From positions 310,001-374,000 of the forward strand of contig JAEVLN010000029.1 in NCBI GenBank assembly GCA_018350325.1: a stretch of 64,000 nt of DNA, given 5' to 3'. The notes beneath the pieces were generated by a model, which had not been told where the DNA came from, searched no databases, and worked only from the letters and a program-made list of their open reading frames with translations. A program made the position numbers and the translations under genes. This DNA comes from Globodera rostochiensis (Eukaryota; Nematoda; Chromadorea; Rhabditida; Heteroderidae). Below are positions 36,251-48,971 of this stretch, piece after piece (positions within the stretch are counted from its first letter, which is position 1; each line of letters opens with the position of its first letter).

Positions 36251-39239
36251 CCAAATTTGTCTTTTACAATTTATAATATACACTATCATGTCTGTAAAGG
36301 AATCTGCTGGTTTTCGTTTCATTACTTTGTAAGGTAAAATTTATTTACACAATTAATAGAATAACTAACATTTTTTGTTGTTGCTTTTCTTTAACATTTC
36401 GATTATTTATACCAATTTAATTAATTTTCGCAATTCTAAAGATAGCGTTATATTATCATATTCATATTTTTAATTTTTATCAATTAAACGCCCTGCCATT
36501 AGCGAAAATGATATTTTATAATTTTAAAATGTAATAAGATTAGTTATAGTTTTTTATTCAAAGCCAAACCTTTTCGGGATTGGCAATCCGTAAAAGGAAG
36601 TCAAATCCTTGCTAATGTTATATTATTTATATTCTTTGCAAGTTTACATATTTGTTTAATGCTTATCAATAGTTTAAAATATGTTTTATCTTTTAAATGT
36701 AATATAGATAATAAATTAAAAATTATCGCTTTCAACAATTGCGCTACATCTCGTACCTTTGTTATTTTATTTATTTATTTTTTGAGTTTTTTTAAGATCT
36801 TTAATATGAATAGTATTCTATCTTCAAATCATTAAATTATTCAATTTGGCAATGACAAATTTTTTAACTACTTTAATCAGCTTAAAATTGTCAAATTTGC
36901 TCATTATGATATTTTTCTCCAATTCTGAGGAGTGACGGTCGATGTTTTTTTCCTAAAAATTGAAGATTTAATAATATGGGTTAATCTTAAAATAATTTTT
37001 GACCCTTGCTCTCTGTTTTATTCTTTAACCCAGCCATATTTAATCTTGGTGTGCACAGAAAGAAACAGGCTAACATAATCAACAGAGAGTACGATGGCTG
37101 TCCTTTTCCTGTACTTTGCTTTTGCTGCCCCAGAGCCTTTATTGAATCATGGTTAACTAAGGGGCTCTCGACCTCATCTTTTATTGTTTGGTCTTGCCCT
37201 GATTGATTTTATTCATTCCTTATCGGTTTGTTTATTAATTTTGCCTTTTTGGTTAAACAAATTCAATTCTTAAGTAGTAATTTTTATAGTTTGAGTAATT
37301 TTTAAAGTTAATGTAAAATACATTTTTTTAAATTGGACATTTTATCGGACACTGTAAATTTAAAAAATTGTGACCATTAAAAATTTTTAAATGCCGTTTA
37401 GCACCGGCTTGTGGATGGGATTCCGTGTGAACTGGAGCCCCGGCAGTGGATGAAGCTCCGGCGTTAGATGGTATTATGCATCACTATTTGAATGTGTTAG
37501 TTTGCATTGTATCTGCTGGGAACAAATCGGCACCCGCGGGCAACGGATTTGACATAGGGCTTTAAAATATTTTTTGGTTATACCTGTTTAACTTCATTAA
37601 ATTAATTGAAATATGTCGAGTATAGAATTAAAATAGTGCTATTATTTTCATTTTTATTATTAATTATCAATTTTTCATAATTTTTCAAAAAATTAATTTA
37701 AAAACTATGTTGTGTTTTATCTTAAATAAATGTTCTTTTTAATTGTTAAATATGCATTTTCACAAAGTATTACAATTTGATGCCATTAAAGCATTGTTAA
37801 TTTTTAACATGTTTTTGAATTGAACTTTTTATCAACTCATTTAATACTTTTATATTTAAATCTGACTTTTTAAAGTTCAACCAATTTATTATAATTTAGT
37901 TTCGAAAATTATAAGTGTTGCTAGTAGAGGGTACCTTGTTAAAGCTGGCATTTTGGTGAGAATTCTTATAGTATTCTGAGCTTGATGATTTAAAATACAT
38001 ATCAGACGTCTAGAGCATTGAGCCGACCAACGCACGCTATCGAAAAGTTGTCCGGGGTTTTCCAAAAATCCCGGCCTACACTGGCTCCGTAAAACTAAAC
38101 AAAAAGAGCGCCAAAAAATTGGTCGCCGGAAGAAATATGGTGGGAAATTTTTGAGGGAAAGATGCGTTAAGCATATCCTTAATTTATTAACCTTATCTAA
38201 ATAATTGAATTCAAATTTAAACTTTTATAATTTGGCTTTACAAAACAATATTTATTTATTGTCAAAATACTGAGAAGGCAAACTATTCTAAAAACTTTTT
38301 TAGTGGATTTTATTATATTTATATTTATGCTAAACTTTTAAATTCTAAAAATTTGAAAAGGATAATTTGGTATATTTACATCAAAAAGTGTTGAGACATA
38401 AATTCCGTTTGTGTACTTGAAAAGGGCCATTAGTATGAGAGAAATTTTTGCGGTACCTTTTGTCCAGAAATGGGACATTGTTACTTGCAACCACGTCGAT
38501 TGTTTATATGTTTACTAGTAATTAATTTTTGATTATCTTATTTTTACCAATTTTTTTTTCATCTAATTTTTTTGGTTGGAGCTGATTTTATTGTATTTTT
38601 AATTAAATATAAATATGTAAAATTATAACAATAAAGTTTTTGTAATTTTGCTTCAAATACGTTTTGATTTTTTATTATATGATTCATCGAAGTAATAATA
38701 GTTTAAACGGCGGAATTTTTTGGTTTTTTATTTGTATGCATCAATTTAAAACTGATATCGGTGGTTTTATAATTATCTTAGCGTTCTAATATATATATAG
38801 TGTTGATTTTCAATTCTTAAACCAATCAAAGCGAGTCGGTCGGAATTTCCGAGACTTTCTAACGGTTGTTCCATCATACTTAATACTGGGTTTGTTTAAA
38901 AGAATTATTTTTTAGTTTTGAAATAAAATTATTTTTACTTTTTCTTCCTAATGAATTTTATATAGGTAATTCAGTTGGAAATAATTAAAAAATAAATATA
39001 GCTTTTTGTTAATTAAAAAAAGGTCTGAAATCCGTCTTTTGGTTGTTCACTGACTCGCTGGTCGACTAGACAGTTAATACAAATCCTTTTTAAATAAATT
39101 GGACACTTATCAGTTATAAACATTTTTAAGATTATAGAGGCAAAATGTTGATCCTTTTATATTGTAATTTATTTATTTCTAATTGTTAATAAATGAATAG
39201 TTCGGTTTGGCTGCATTTATTAAATTTACGTAAAAATGA

Positions 39240-39350
39240 GTGCAGAGAGGGTGAGGTGAGAGAAAAAGCTAAATGAACACTCAAGCAGAGAAAGGAGAGG
39301 GGAGAGAATGCAGGACAGAGAAAACGAGGGGGGGAGGGAAGAGAAAGCAA
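39240..39350. repeat. GA-rich purine tract
   Basis: GAGAGAAAAAGC, GAGAAAGGAGAGG, ACAGAGAAAACGAGG and AAGAGAAAGCAAAATC units resemble the 58290-58450 tandem array. Unlike the other purine-rich elements it is inside block T2, not at its edge. The short open frames here are low-complexity. Confidence 0.5.
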
Positions 39351-39526
39351 AATCCATTTAATGAAGTGCGCATAAAATTATTGGCACATAAATTCAGTGT
39401 TCGGAGTTTTTTAAAGATTACCAAAAGTGTTTTTCTTTTCTTTGCATTTTTTTTCCAAAAATAAGCAAAAATTACTATACTTTTTTTTAAATCTTTATCA
39501 AATTGTATACAAAAAAGAATTTTTCT

Positions 39527-39585
39527 AATCCGGACCAGAGTCCAGAAAGATCCGGCCGGATTCCGGTCCGGCACCGGTCCCTAAT
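39527..39585. mobile_element. Right end of a hAT-like element, CCGG-rich
   Basis: The sequence ATCCGGCCGGATTCCGGTCC and then GGCACCGGTCCCTA looks like a terminal inverted repeat starting TAGGGACCGGTGCCGG when read inward. No matching left end with the same 8-bp flank (ATTGCAAT) was found nearby. A TAGGGACCGG string also occurs at 19358 but in a different context. Confidence 0.35.
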
Positions 39586-40980
39586 TGCAATGTTGGCTTC
39601 TGTATAAAGCATTCAACGATCCTAAATCGGCTTCTGCTACTTAAATAACGCACTCATGCAGCTAATCTTGTGATTTTGTCAGTTTCCTAAAAACACTTAG
39701 AAGATTTATCAGCTATAAAAAGATTAATTAAAGAAAATTGTGATGTATCTATGTGTAATACATATATTTAATGATTTTGAATAATAAGTAAAGTTGTTTT
39801 GCAAATGATAAATGTCTTTATGATTTGCTTTTTTTATCTCTTTGTATTATTTATATAGTAATAATTTTTTGATATGTTTTTATCAAATTGATTATATTGA
39901 TCAATGCTTAGAATAGCCCCTTTTAAATTAATTATTAAGCTTATTTCGATCAAAATGATTATTTATTAAAACAATAAACATTTGTTTTAATTTTTTAGTT
40001 TAAATTATTTTTCTGTCTTTTGAAAAGATTAAATTGCGTATTTTGTTTTTAAGTTTAATATTTTACATATGTTATTTTAATATAACCGCATTGTAAAAGT
40101 GACTATTTTTTATTAAACTGTCTATAAAAAAAAATTATAATAAATTTTAAGGACATTAAGCTTTGTGCCCCTTCTAACGGCACCAGTTTGTTGAGGAACT
40201 TGGGGGGTTTTCGTTAAAATTTATTTTCTAATTAATTGGTATTATTTTAAGATATAATATAATCTTTTGTAATAAATATATTTTTTGTTATAAATCTATT
40301 GGGCCATATTGCTTCTTTGCTATTTTTTTACAAAAGTGTTCACAAAATTTATTGTTGAACATTTTTTATTGAGAGTTATTTAAGTGTTAGCGGAATCTAA
40401 ATTTAGGCGGTATTATTTCTGGAGTTTTGAAACTCAATTAAATTATTTCAAGTTGAGTTAATCATTATTTGTTATTTATGCAACAAATAAAGTCTACTGA
40501 ATTATATTCTGAATTGTATAGGTGCATCTTGTTGTTGGGGGTTTGAAAGTTTGAAAAGTTGGTTGGTTTAGAAAAAAAGTATTTAAATTCTTTTTATTAA
40601 TGCTTCTAGACATTGGTCGTTGTAGCCACAGAGAGCAGTCGTGTTTAATCGCAACGTATTATTCTAAATAAGTTGTGGATACATATCACAGTACACAAAT
40701 GACCTATTTAACCAATTAGTATTGAACGTAATTGCTTTATCAAATTGTTAATAATAACTTAATATTGAAGTCTCATTAATATATTCGCCGTTTTAGATTT
40801 TATGTTTTTAGATTATTTAAAATTTTGCTTAAAATGTTTAGAAATCTTTGTACAAAAGGCTTATTCAATATATTAAGCTTAAATATTTTAATTTTTTATA
40901 TACATAACAAAAAATTTTAATTTTGATAATCTTGTTTTGTAATTTTGCATCACATTGTTTTTTATTTGTATAGTTTTTTG

Positions 40981-41983
40981 CAGGCATGGACACGGTTATG
41001 AATTTCCTTAACCGTAACCGCCCGTCCTCAAACACTTATAAACTTAACCGTCCGTAACCGCCCGTCCTAAAAATCTCATAACCGTTAACCGCCCGTAACC
41101 GCCCGTCCTCAAAATCTCATAACCGTTAACCACCCGCGGTTATCCGCGGTTAACCGCATTATTTAAAAATCAATAAAGTTTTCCAGATTTCGAAAAATTA
41201 CAACGAATTTTTTCCGATCATGATATGGCGTCTTTCTAAAATTAAATCAAAATTGATGTGTATTGAACTTAACATGTGATTTTTAGCAGAAAGTTTGTCA
41301 ATGAAAAAAATTTTTAAATCTCTTTCTAACACTTTCATGATTAAAATCTAAGAAAGCGCGACCGATCAGAGTAATATTTTTCGGTTTTTTGCGCATTAGT
41401 TTCCTAAAGTATTTTAAGAAAAGGAGTGGAGATTCGGCGGTGCCGATAGGCGCCGCCGAGGAAAAAAATCGATATCTAACGACTTATGCTGAGTAAAAGC
41501 GTCCGAATTTTAGGTAATTGAGTACTAAAATGCACTAATTATTTATGTAAATACTTAGTTAATTTTTTATAGCTAAATTTTTTGCAAAAAATTGTAGGAA
41601 AACTAAAAAGGAGGGATATTAAAATATAAAGACAAATATGAACAGCGGCAGGGGCTAGAAACTAGACCAAATAAAATCAGTATAAGAGCTTCACCACTTA
41701 GCCATAGGACAGATAGTACCGGTTGGTGAAATGTGAATAAAAAGTCAAAGAAATTATAAAGGCAAATCGTTCAACCCTCAGCAATCAATAAAACAACGGA
41801 TGCTACGGTTAACCGCGGTTTTAGTGGTCATAACCGTTAACCGACCGTAACCGCCCGTCCTCAAAATCTCATAACCGTTAACCGCCCGTAACCGCGACCT
41901 TTTAAAATTCCATAACTGTTAACCGCGGTCAGCCGCGGGTATCCGCGGTTAGCCGCGGTTACGGGTAACCGTGTCCATGCCTG
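40981..41983. mobile_element. hAT-like non-autonomous element, 1003 bp, perfect 8-bp TSD
   Basis: Eighteen-base perfect inverted ends CAGGCATGGACACGGTTA are flanked by direct copies of GTTTTTTG (40973-40980, 41984-41991). About 180 bp at each end consist of repeated AACCGCCCGTAACCGCC/CCGCGGTTA units. The centre (41.2-41.8 kb) is AT-rich and non-coding, but contains a GGCGGTGCCGATAGGCGCCG box that recurs in the element at 63.4 kb. No transposase is visible. Confidence 0.85.
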
Positions 41984-43839
41984 GTTTTTTGTGTATCTTA
42001 TATAATAAAAAAATTATCAAGGAAAAGTAGAATTTTAAAAACCATAAAAATTGCATTATAACAATATCATTATTCAATATATAAGTTTGTCAACATCCAA
42101 CGAAGGACCAAGGTTTAAACTTAAATTATCTAAATTTTGAGACAATAAGCTTGTCATGCCTGTTCACATAAAATCCGATATTAAATTTGTAAAGCTCTTT
42201 GATTATCCATTAATAAAATTAGAATTCAAGTTAAAATTTATTTTTGAAGATATTTATTTGCTTTACGTCTTATTTTGTAGCTTTTTTTATTTATTTCAAA
42301 TTTTAATTTAGACTATTTTATTTAAAAATTTCTCTGAAGTCTTATTTATTAATTATTATTTTTTGGACCAATGAAGTTGGATATTCTGCTTATTTTTGTT
42401 TGATTATAAAATAAACTCAAAATATTTTTGAAGAAATTTAATAAATAACTAAATAAATAAGTTTTGTCACATTTTTAAAATTAATCTTCAACGGCTTTTA
42501 ATTATTATCAGATTTTTAAAAACGCTTCTTTTTTTAATGCCAACGCCCAGTGGTGCTTGTTGATAAACCAGTTTGCATTCATAATCTAGCAGAAGTCTGG
42601 CTGTTATATCTAGTTAAAACTTTTATTTTTTACAAATATTTATATTGTTTATTTACGTTAGTCATTATTTGTTTATTTTAATTTAAAATTGATATTTTTT
42701 TTGTAAACATTTTAAATTTATTGCTTGAATTAAATATTATTTTGATAAAAGTGGCACGATTTCTCTGCACAAGAAAGAGCGAGACGTGTACAGACAGATT
42801 TGGGTTTTTTATAAGTTTACTTAAGTTGTGAATGCTGTTGCTATTTTTATGCTTATAAAATTATTATTCTGAACATAGTTGAATTTCGTGTTATAATGTA
42901 TTTAAAAATACATATTCACGTTCTTTCATTCCGGATTGATCACATTCTTCAAAGTTACGAATTCGGTACAGCTTCATCTTTCGCTGTGCTTTTTAATATA
43001 ATTTTATAAGTTCCAATAACGTTTCCACTTTAATTTTTTATTTATAAATACTTTTAAATTTTTTTCCAAAAACCCCAGTAAAAATTTCAGAGGGTTGTTT
43101 TTAATTTCAATCTATTTTAATTAGTAATTTGATTGCCATGCTTGTGTAAATTAATTTTTTACTATTTTAATTGTGCATTAATTTAAGGGGTGAAAATTTA
43201 ATTGACTAAATCTTTGGCGAAAATTTGTTCTCGTCCACATGAACCATTAAGGCAATGCATCCAATCTTTTTAAAATTATTTACATTTAATTAAATTACTT
43301 TCTTATCGTCACATTTATGTTTGATGCAACGAACTTTAAATTTTAATGCGACGTAATTACTTTTTATGTTTATTCGTTTAGCACAAATGTAATTTCAATA
43401 AACTGCATTCTTTAAGCCAAAAATTTGATTAAACTTTTTTCTTTTATTGTTTTCGGCTTTTTTTAACTGGTTTTCATTGAATTTGGGCGCAGACTTTCAA
43501 CAAATCAATATTGGGCATAGCAGTCTTAATTCCGATATGATCATATATTTTGAAAATAATATTGTTATCAAAAATCATTAAATAATTGATTTTATACTTT
43601 GTATAAATTTCACATTGAAGTTGGATTCTTTGTTTTAAATTAGTGAACTCAATTAGGTTTTGCATTTTTTAATATTTAAGTTGAATTTGTTTTATTTTTT
43701 TTTTGGGGGTTTTTTTCGTTAATTATTTAGTTGAAATTGTTTTAACGGATTTTATAAATTTAAATTGTTATTTTTTACCTTAAATTTACAATATTCATTT
43801 ATGTGTTAATTAAACGAATTATTCGGTAAGTCAAATTTC

Positions 43840-44310
43840 CCAGCCTCAATTTTAAAGCAGGTCAAAATTACAACGAAAAGGCAAGTAAAATAGAATTCAT
43901 GCTCTTGAAAATTTAAGCCGAAAATTGATTTTTGAAAAATTGTTCAAAATCAAGTAAATACTTAGATTGTCCTAAAAAAACGCCGTTCGGGGTCTACGGT
44001 CCCGAAACCCTATAAATGACAATGGCAAAATGATTAATGACCAATCGAAAGACAAAACAAGTTTGTGCCCCCGGGGAAATGTGTTTTGAGCTTCTTTCTT
44101 CAACATTTATGCGCAATGGTAAAAATAAAAAATCCGGGCTCAAATCATAACATGAAAACGGCAAAATTACAACTGGACAAGAAATTTGATTAGTTACTTA
44201 TTGTAGGTCAAAAAATACCAAAATAGTAGCAAAAAGGCTTCAGTAATTAAAAAAGTTTTGCTAAAATCCATAAAAGTTTTTGTTCGGTACAAAATAAGAG
44301 TGAACGAAGT
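43840..44310. other. Composition-discordant segment in block T2
   Basis: This part is not T-rich like its surroundings. It is neutral to A-rich and includes AAAACGCCGTTCGGGGTCTA and GTGCCCCCGGGGAAATGTG. Two similar strings (CAAAATTACAACGAAAAGGC at about 43863, CAAAATTACAACTGGACAAG at about 44162) lie near its ends in direct orientation. It could be an insertion. No terminal repeats or open frame of note were found. Confidence 0.35.
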
Positions 44311-44447
44311 TTAGTTTAATATTTATTACTTTTACTATTTAAAGTCTTATGGCAAAGTTATGGTTATTAATTATTATGTCTTGAATTTTTTTATTTATTT
44401 TTATAAATGTTTTGTTTAAAATAATTAGATATTAATTGAATGCATAT

Positions 44448-44985
44448 TTCATAATTAGCATCATCATCTCTTTATTAAATTTTCAAATGTTGAATAGATT
44501 TAATTTCGCTCTTCAATACAAGTAATTGAGTTCGTCACAATTGGAAGTGATATAAATGTATGCCATGAAAATTTTTATTTTTATGATTTTCTATTTACAC
44601 TGGGTGTTTGTATCAAAACATTATTATTGTCCTCTGCATTAAAATAAAATTTGCACAATTTTTTTTTGTATTAGGTACAATCTTTTGAATTATTTAATGC
44701 TAATAAACTGGTTTTATTGTTTCATCCAAGACAGAGGTTGGTCCTTCATACGTTTGCCAAATTCCTTGTTGTCCTTAAAAACTGTTTTATTTGATTTTAA
44801 GTTTAATTTTCTTTTTTTTAAAAATTGTTTGGGCTTTTATTTTTTGACAATCCAGTTTGCTTGAATTAATATTTTATAATTAGCATCATCATCTTTTATG
44901 AAATTCAAATTTTGAATATATTTAATTTAGCCTTCAATACAATTAATTGAGTTCGGTCCTTCATACGGTTTCCGCTCCGTCACAA
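44448..44985. repeat. Tandem duplication, about 430-bp period
   Basis: ATAATTAGCATCATCATCT, TGAATA(G/T)ATTTAATTT, CTTCAATACAA and TAATTGAGTTCG occur in order at about 44450-44540 and again at about 44877-44960. GGTCCTTCATACG also occurs twice, at about 44740 and 44956. Confidence 0.75.
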
Positions 44986-45440
44986 TATGTACTTGAGCGC
45001 AGTGGTGTCGCTGATGCTTTATTTTTCGAACAGATTCAATGTAGGAATGCGAAATGCATTTATAAATCTTTAAAAAGACTATATTGGCACCCAAATTTTT
45101 AATAAATTAGGTTATTTTTTGAAATCCAATATATATTTACAAATCATAATTTCGAGTATCTTTTCGCATGTTATGCTTCTTACGATGTGGAAGTCTTTCT
45201 TTTTTGTTTTTTTTTGATTTAGTGATTTAAAGCATTATTATATTATTTAATGCCATGTTATTAATTATTTAACTAAAAACGGTTTGATTGCGGTCATTGA
45301 GGTAGCTAGACAAGATTTGTATGTAATTTAATTTTTTAGCGTTCTAAAGATTTCTTGTGTCTTTAATGTTGCAAAAATCATTTTTTTTTTTTTAGAATCC
45401 CCCCTCTTATAACTTTTCAGCATTTTACTAAATATATGCT

Positions 45441-45584
45441 TCATAAACTGGATTGAAGATAACCAAAGATCACTGACACTGCGTCGGTAGAAACGCACTC
45501 AATCATTTTGGAGCTCCCGCCATCGCCTTTATAATCCGTAGGAAGATCCCAGAAAGAAATTAATTTTTGTTTGTGATTATTTTT
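45441..45584 (-). CDS. Candidate exon, 47 codons
   Basis: The - strand frame from 45584 to TGA at 45441-45443 contains KLISFWDLPTDYKGDGGSSK and then MIECVSTDAVSVIFGYLQSS. The mix of Asp, Gly, Ser and hydrophobics is protein-like. The + strand has a TTTTCAG acceptor-like site upstream at 45414 but early stops. No family is recognised. Confidence 0.35.
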   Translation of the reverse strand, partial: KNNHKQKLISFWDLPTDYKGDGGSSKMIECVSTDAVSVIFGYLQSSL

Positions 45585-46319
45585 TTAAATTGACGTTGAG
45601 TTTAGTGAAATCTATTTAACGGGTTTTACTTATTTATGAATTTAAATTTACTATGGGTTTTTAAGTATATGCCATTGCATATTTAAATGCAATTAACTTA
45701 TGACGTAGAATCCACCGTTTACATATTATGTTTCAGCAAATATTAAACGCCCATCATTTTGATAATACACCAAACAATTGTTAAATATGTGCCAATTAAG
45801 AATTATGTGTTCATGTTTCAGTCCCCTACAGACTTTGGCTTTTTTCTTCAAACGCATTCAAGGAGCATTACCTGATCGGCATAAAATAGCCAACATATTT
45901 TAATTAACTTTTACTATTTAATTTAAAGTCTTTTTGTTTAGTTTGGAGTTTCGATTATATCACAATAATAATATTAATCTTTATTAACAAATCATATTAT
46001 TTTTTAATTTCCAAAGAAAAGTTGAATCTTGTCATTCTTTTGATAATAGCGATATGCCGAATTTTTTATCAATTTACTTCGTGATATTAATTATTGATTA
46101 ATTGTTCTATAATCATTTTTTACTACTTTAAAATCTGAATTAACAATACAGATTTGTAAAAAAATTATAATCTTGTTGTTAATTATAAGTTTTGAATTTA
46201 ATTTAGTTTTTTATTTTTAATGGAGTTTCTCTTCTCTTCATGCTGATATTTTCATATTTTTTTTGTTGTCTTTTTAATTTTACGTTTATTTCATTTAAGC
46301 TGATGTTTTGTCCGTAACC

Positions 46320-46830
46320 GGATTTAGCAATTCTGAGCATTAAAAGTGTGGGAAATAGTAGGGATGTTCGAGCACAAATTTTCAATAATAATTTTACACT
46401 CAGGGGTGCCATCTGTCCCTTGGTACTGATTTCGGCGTACTGATTCTGTACTGATTTTCAGGATAATTCGAAATTTTGGGACCAATTTTTTTAGCAGCAT
46501 TCATAATTGGTTGCAAATCTGTAACAAATTGAGTAAAAAATTCAGAATTTTTTTTAATAAGGTTTTTGTAAGAATCAATAAAAAGGTTTCAAGCCCATAA
46601 TTCTTTAATGAATTCTCACCAAAAATGCCATCTTTACCAGAGCAAAAAAAGTCTCGTTTTCCGAGACTAAAAACCCGAGACCGAAAACCGAGAATCTCGA
46701 ACATCCCTAGGAAATAGAGAAGCAGACATATCCCTTCAGCCTCTTCTTTTTATTCTCTGTTCATCATTCCATACTTTTGTTCTGAGAGCCGAATGAACGT
46801 GACCGGCATGGGGGGGGGGGGTGATCAGGC
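46320..46830 (+). repeat. G-run/polypurine boundary element, copy 2, split by a MITE
   Basis: The landmarks match the 20-kb element in reverse: TCTGAGCATTAAAAGTGTGG before the inserted MITE, then AAATAGAGAAGCAGACA, a CT-rich stretch, CATTCCATACTTTTG, GAGAGCCGA and a 10-base G run near 46810. It sits where the + strand changes from T-rich to A-rich. Confidence 0.6.
46359..46709. mobile_element. hAT-like MITE, 351 bp, perfect 8-bp TSD
   Basis: Inverted ends TAGGGATGTTCGAG are flanked by GGAAATAG at 46351-46358 and 46710-46717. The right end contains CCGAGAATCTCGAACA, identical to the right end of the 127-bp MITE at 59542. A CAGGGGTGCC box lies near 46400. The two - strand open frames inside are not genes. 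It is inserted inside the boundary element. Confidence 0.9.
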
Positions 46831-46879
46831 CAACGTCGGATCTGGCATTGCTGCTTTAAGTAACACACACTATTGCCGA

Positions 46880-47440
46880 CATAATAATGGTAAAGCCAGA
46901 AAACAATTGAGAAGTTAATATAAACGGCTAGCCGAAAGATCGTCTTTATAATTAATTATCTTTGTGATAAATAAATATAAAAAATAAACATCCAATAAAT
47001 TAAAAAGCTAAAAAACTTATATTTAACAAAAAACTGAATAAAAACTAGTATCATTTACAACAGACCACTTTATTCAGGTTTTGTTCATGTTTCACAGACA
47101 AGCATGGTCACGGATATCCGGATTGTGGATAATCCAGATAATGGATACGAATCGCGAAAAATGAGACGGATACAAAGCTCAGAAATATTTCCGCACACTG
47201 ATTTAAAAATTAGTATTCTTGACCATACCTGTTCACAGCTACCACCAAATTAAATTAAAAAGGAGCAATATAAAAAAAAATTTATTCAAAAAAGACAACT
47301 ATTCAATAAAAGGTCATCATAACAGCAAAGACGCCATTGTCAGGAAAACATAAATGCTAATAACTTTCAGAAATAATATCTTAAGCGATCAAATAGCTAA
47401 ACTTTTATAAAATTTTTTTCGCTATATCGAGAATCACTAG
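46880..47440. other. Short A-rich block A3
   Basis: About 550 bp of A-rich + strand lie between blocks T2 and T3, interrupted by a small MITE. No open frame of note is present. It may be the remnant of a longer block or the start of a short divergent unit. Confidence 0.4.
47099..47231. mobile_element. hAT-like MITE, 133 bp, TSD 7 of 8
   Basis: The ends CAAGCATGGTCA and TGACCATACCTG are inverted (10 of 12). They resemble the CAGGCATGGACAC ends of the 40981 element. The flanks TTCACAGA (47091-47098) and TTCACAGC (47232-47239) match at 7 of 8. The inside has CACGGATATCCGGATTGTGG and related boxes. Confidence 0.7.
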
Positions 47441-48971
47441 TTATTATATTGAATTAAATTGGTGCCCACTGTTTAAACCTATCTTGCTTTCATAAGTAAC
47501 ATTGTAATAGATGGTAGCATTCAAATATATATCACAGTCTTTGCAAAAAATTTGGGTTGTCGCAAGTTTTATACTTATTGTAGTAATTTTAATAACTTAT
47601 TATTATTTATTTGTTGCTTTATATTAGATGCGTTTCTTTAATAGGTCGAATGAAACCAAAAATTTTGTTGGATATATTTTATTAGGTAGTATACTTTATG
47701 CTTAGAAATTGAAAGAAGCTCCATTAATCAGTGAGTCTTTTGTTTTTTGTTTTGAACAATAAAATACAATGTAAACGTTTTTTAATCTGGTACATATTGT
47801 TATTTTTTATTTATAAGAGCAGCGATGGCAAATGTACTCAAACCTGCCAGCTGTCTCCAGTTATGAGCAGCTTCCAAATTCGAATATAATTGTTTTAAAT
47901 CTCTTAGTACCAATTGATTATTTTAATTGTAATGTGGAGTTTTTTTTATTAAAACTTATTGAAAATATTTTAGTATTTTATCTTTGATAGAATAAGGCTT
48001 TTTTGTTAGGCTCTTTCTTTATAAAATAATGAAGAAATAAATGCTTTTGGTTTAAATATCTTTAAATAGAATTTAGCGTGCTGCGCATAGCTGGTTTTGT
48101 TAAAAGATGAATAACAATTTCGTGCATTATTACTTGTGTCAAAATCAAATTGATTGTTTCTTTTGGACGCAAACTTTAACTGACTGCTCTTGGGTCCAAT
48201 TCTGATTCACTGCGATGTTGGATATTTCATTAAGTGTATGCGCAGATGTGACTTTTTTCTTTGAAGTTACAGGCAATGGCCACTAACAGGGATATGAAAT
48301 TTAAAAAAAATTGCTTTTATTTCTAGCATTTTTGATATGCAATTTGTGTTGTATTAACGCTTTTGCAAATTAAACAATCTTTTTGACTAATTAGTCTATT
48401 GGTTGGTCAAATATTCTGATATGTAGATTTTCAAGTCAGCGGACCTGAGTTTCAGGCTAAGAAGATCATGGACTATTGGAAAGAAAAGCAAAGCATTAAC
48501 CATGCAATGTACAGTTCCCTTTTTTTAATTTGATATATTTAAATGTTTCTTTTATTTATTTGCTTTCAAGATTCAATAAATTAGCGCATGCGACACCCAC
48601 ATCTGCAGAAAGCATTTGCAACAGCTGAAAAAAAAACAAGCAATGCGCCATTTATTAGGCGAGATAATTGTTTTGTTTTAATTTTATGGAGTTTGAATTA
48701 AATACTGTTAACTTTTATTTTAATTTGGAATCAATACGTTTCTCAAATTTCTTAATGTTAAATGAATATTTGTTGCCTCGTACTTTCGGATCCAAATTTA
48801 CTTTACCATCAGGGGATAAATGCAAGGGAAGTATTGGCGCGTATCAGTCAGTAATGTTTTATCTACCATAATAAATTTGTTGAACTTTTATTTTATTCTA
48901 AATTCATTTTATTTTCTGCTTATTTTTGTTGTTTTGTTATTTTTTATTTTTTAATTAATTAATTGAGGAGC

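Larger units (their letters stand above)
31330..46300. other. T-rich strand-asymmetric block T2
   Basis: The + strand is T-rich for about 15 kb. Islands with short open frames on the - (A-rich) strand are listed separately. Other islands, at about 33240-33330, 34290-34350, 34660-34730, 37010-37200, 37400-37560, 38010-38160, 42540-42600 and 42940-43000, hold 20-60-codon frames on one or both strands and are not assigned. One hAT-like MITE and a discordant segment (43840-44310) interrupt the block. The remaining AT-rich stretches show nothing recognisable. Confidence 0.55.

Noticed and set aside
37006..37206. 66-codon + ORF in block T2 with several Cys
   Set aside because: No motif is recognised, it lies on the T-rich strand and half of its length is hydrophobic AT-rich translation. 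Left unassigned.
46203..46704. Two - strand ORFs at 46203-46412 and 46501-46704
   Set aside because: They overlap the 46359-46709 MITE and its flank. The readings come from terminal repeats and AT-rich DNA.
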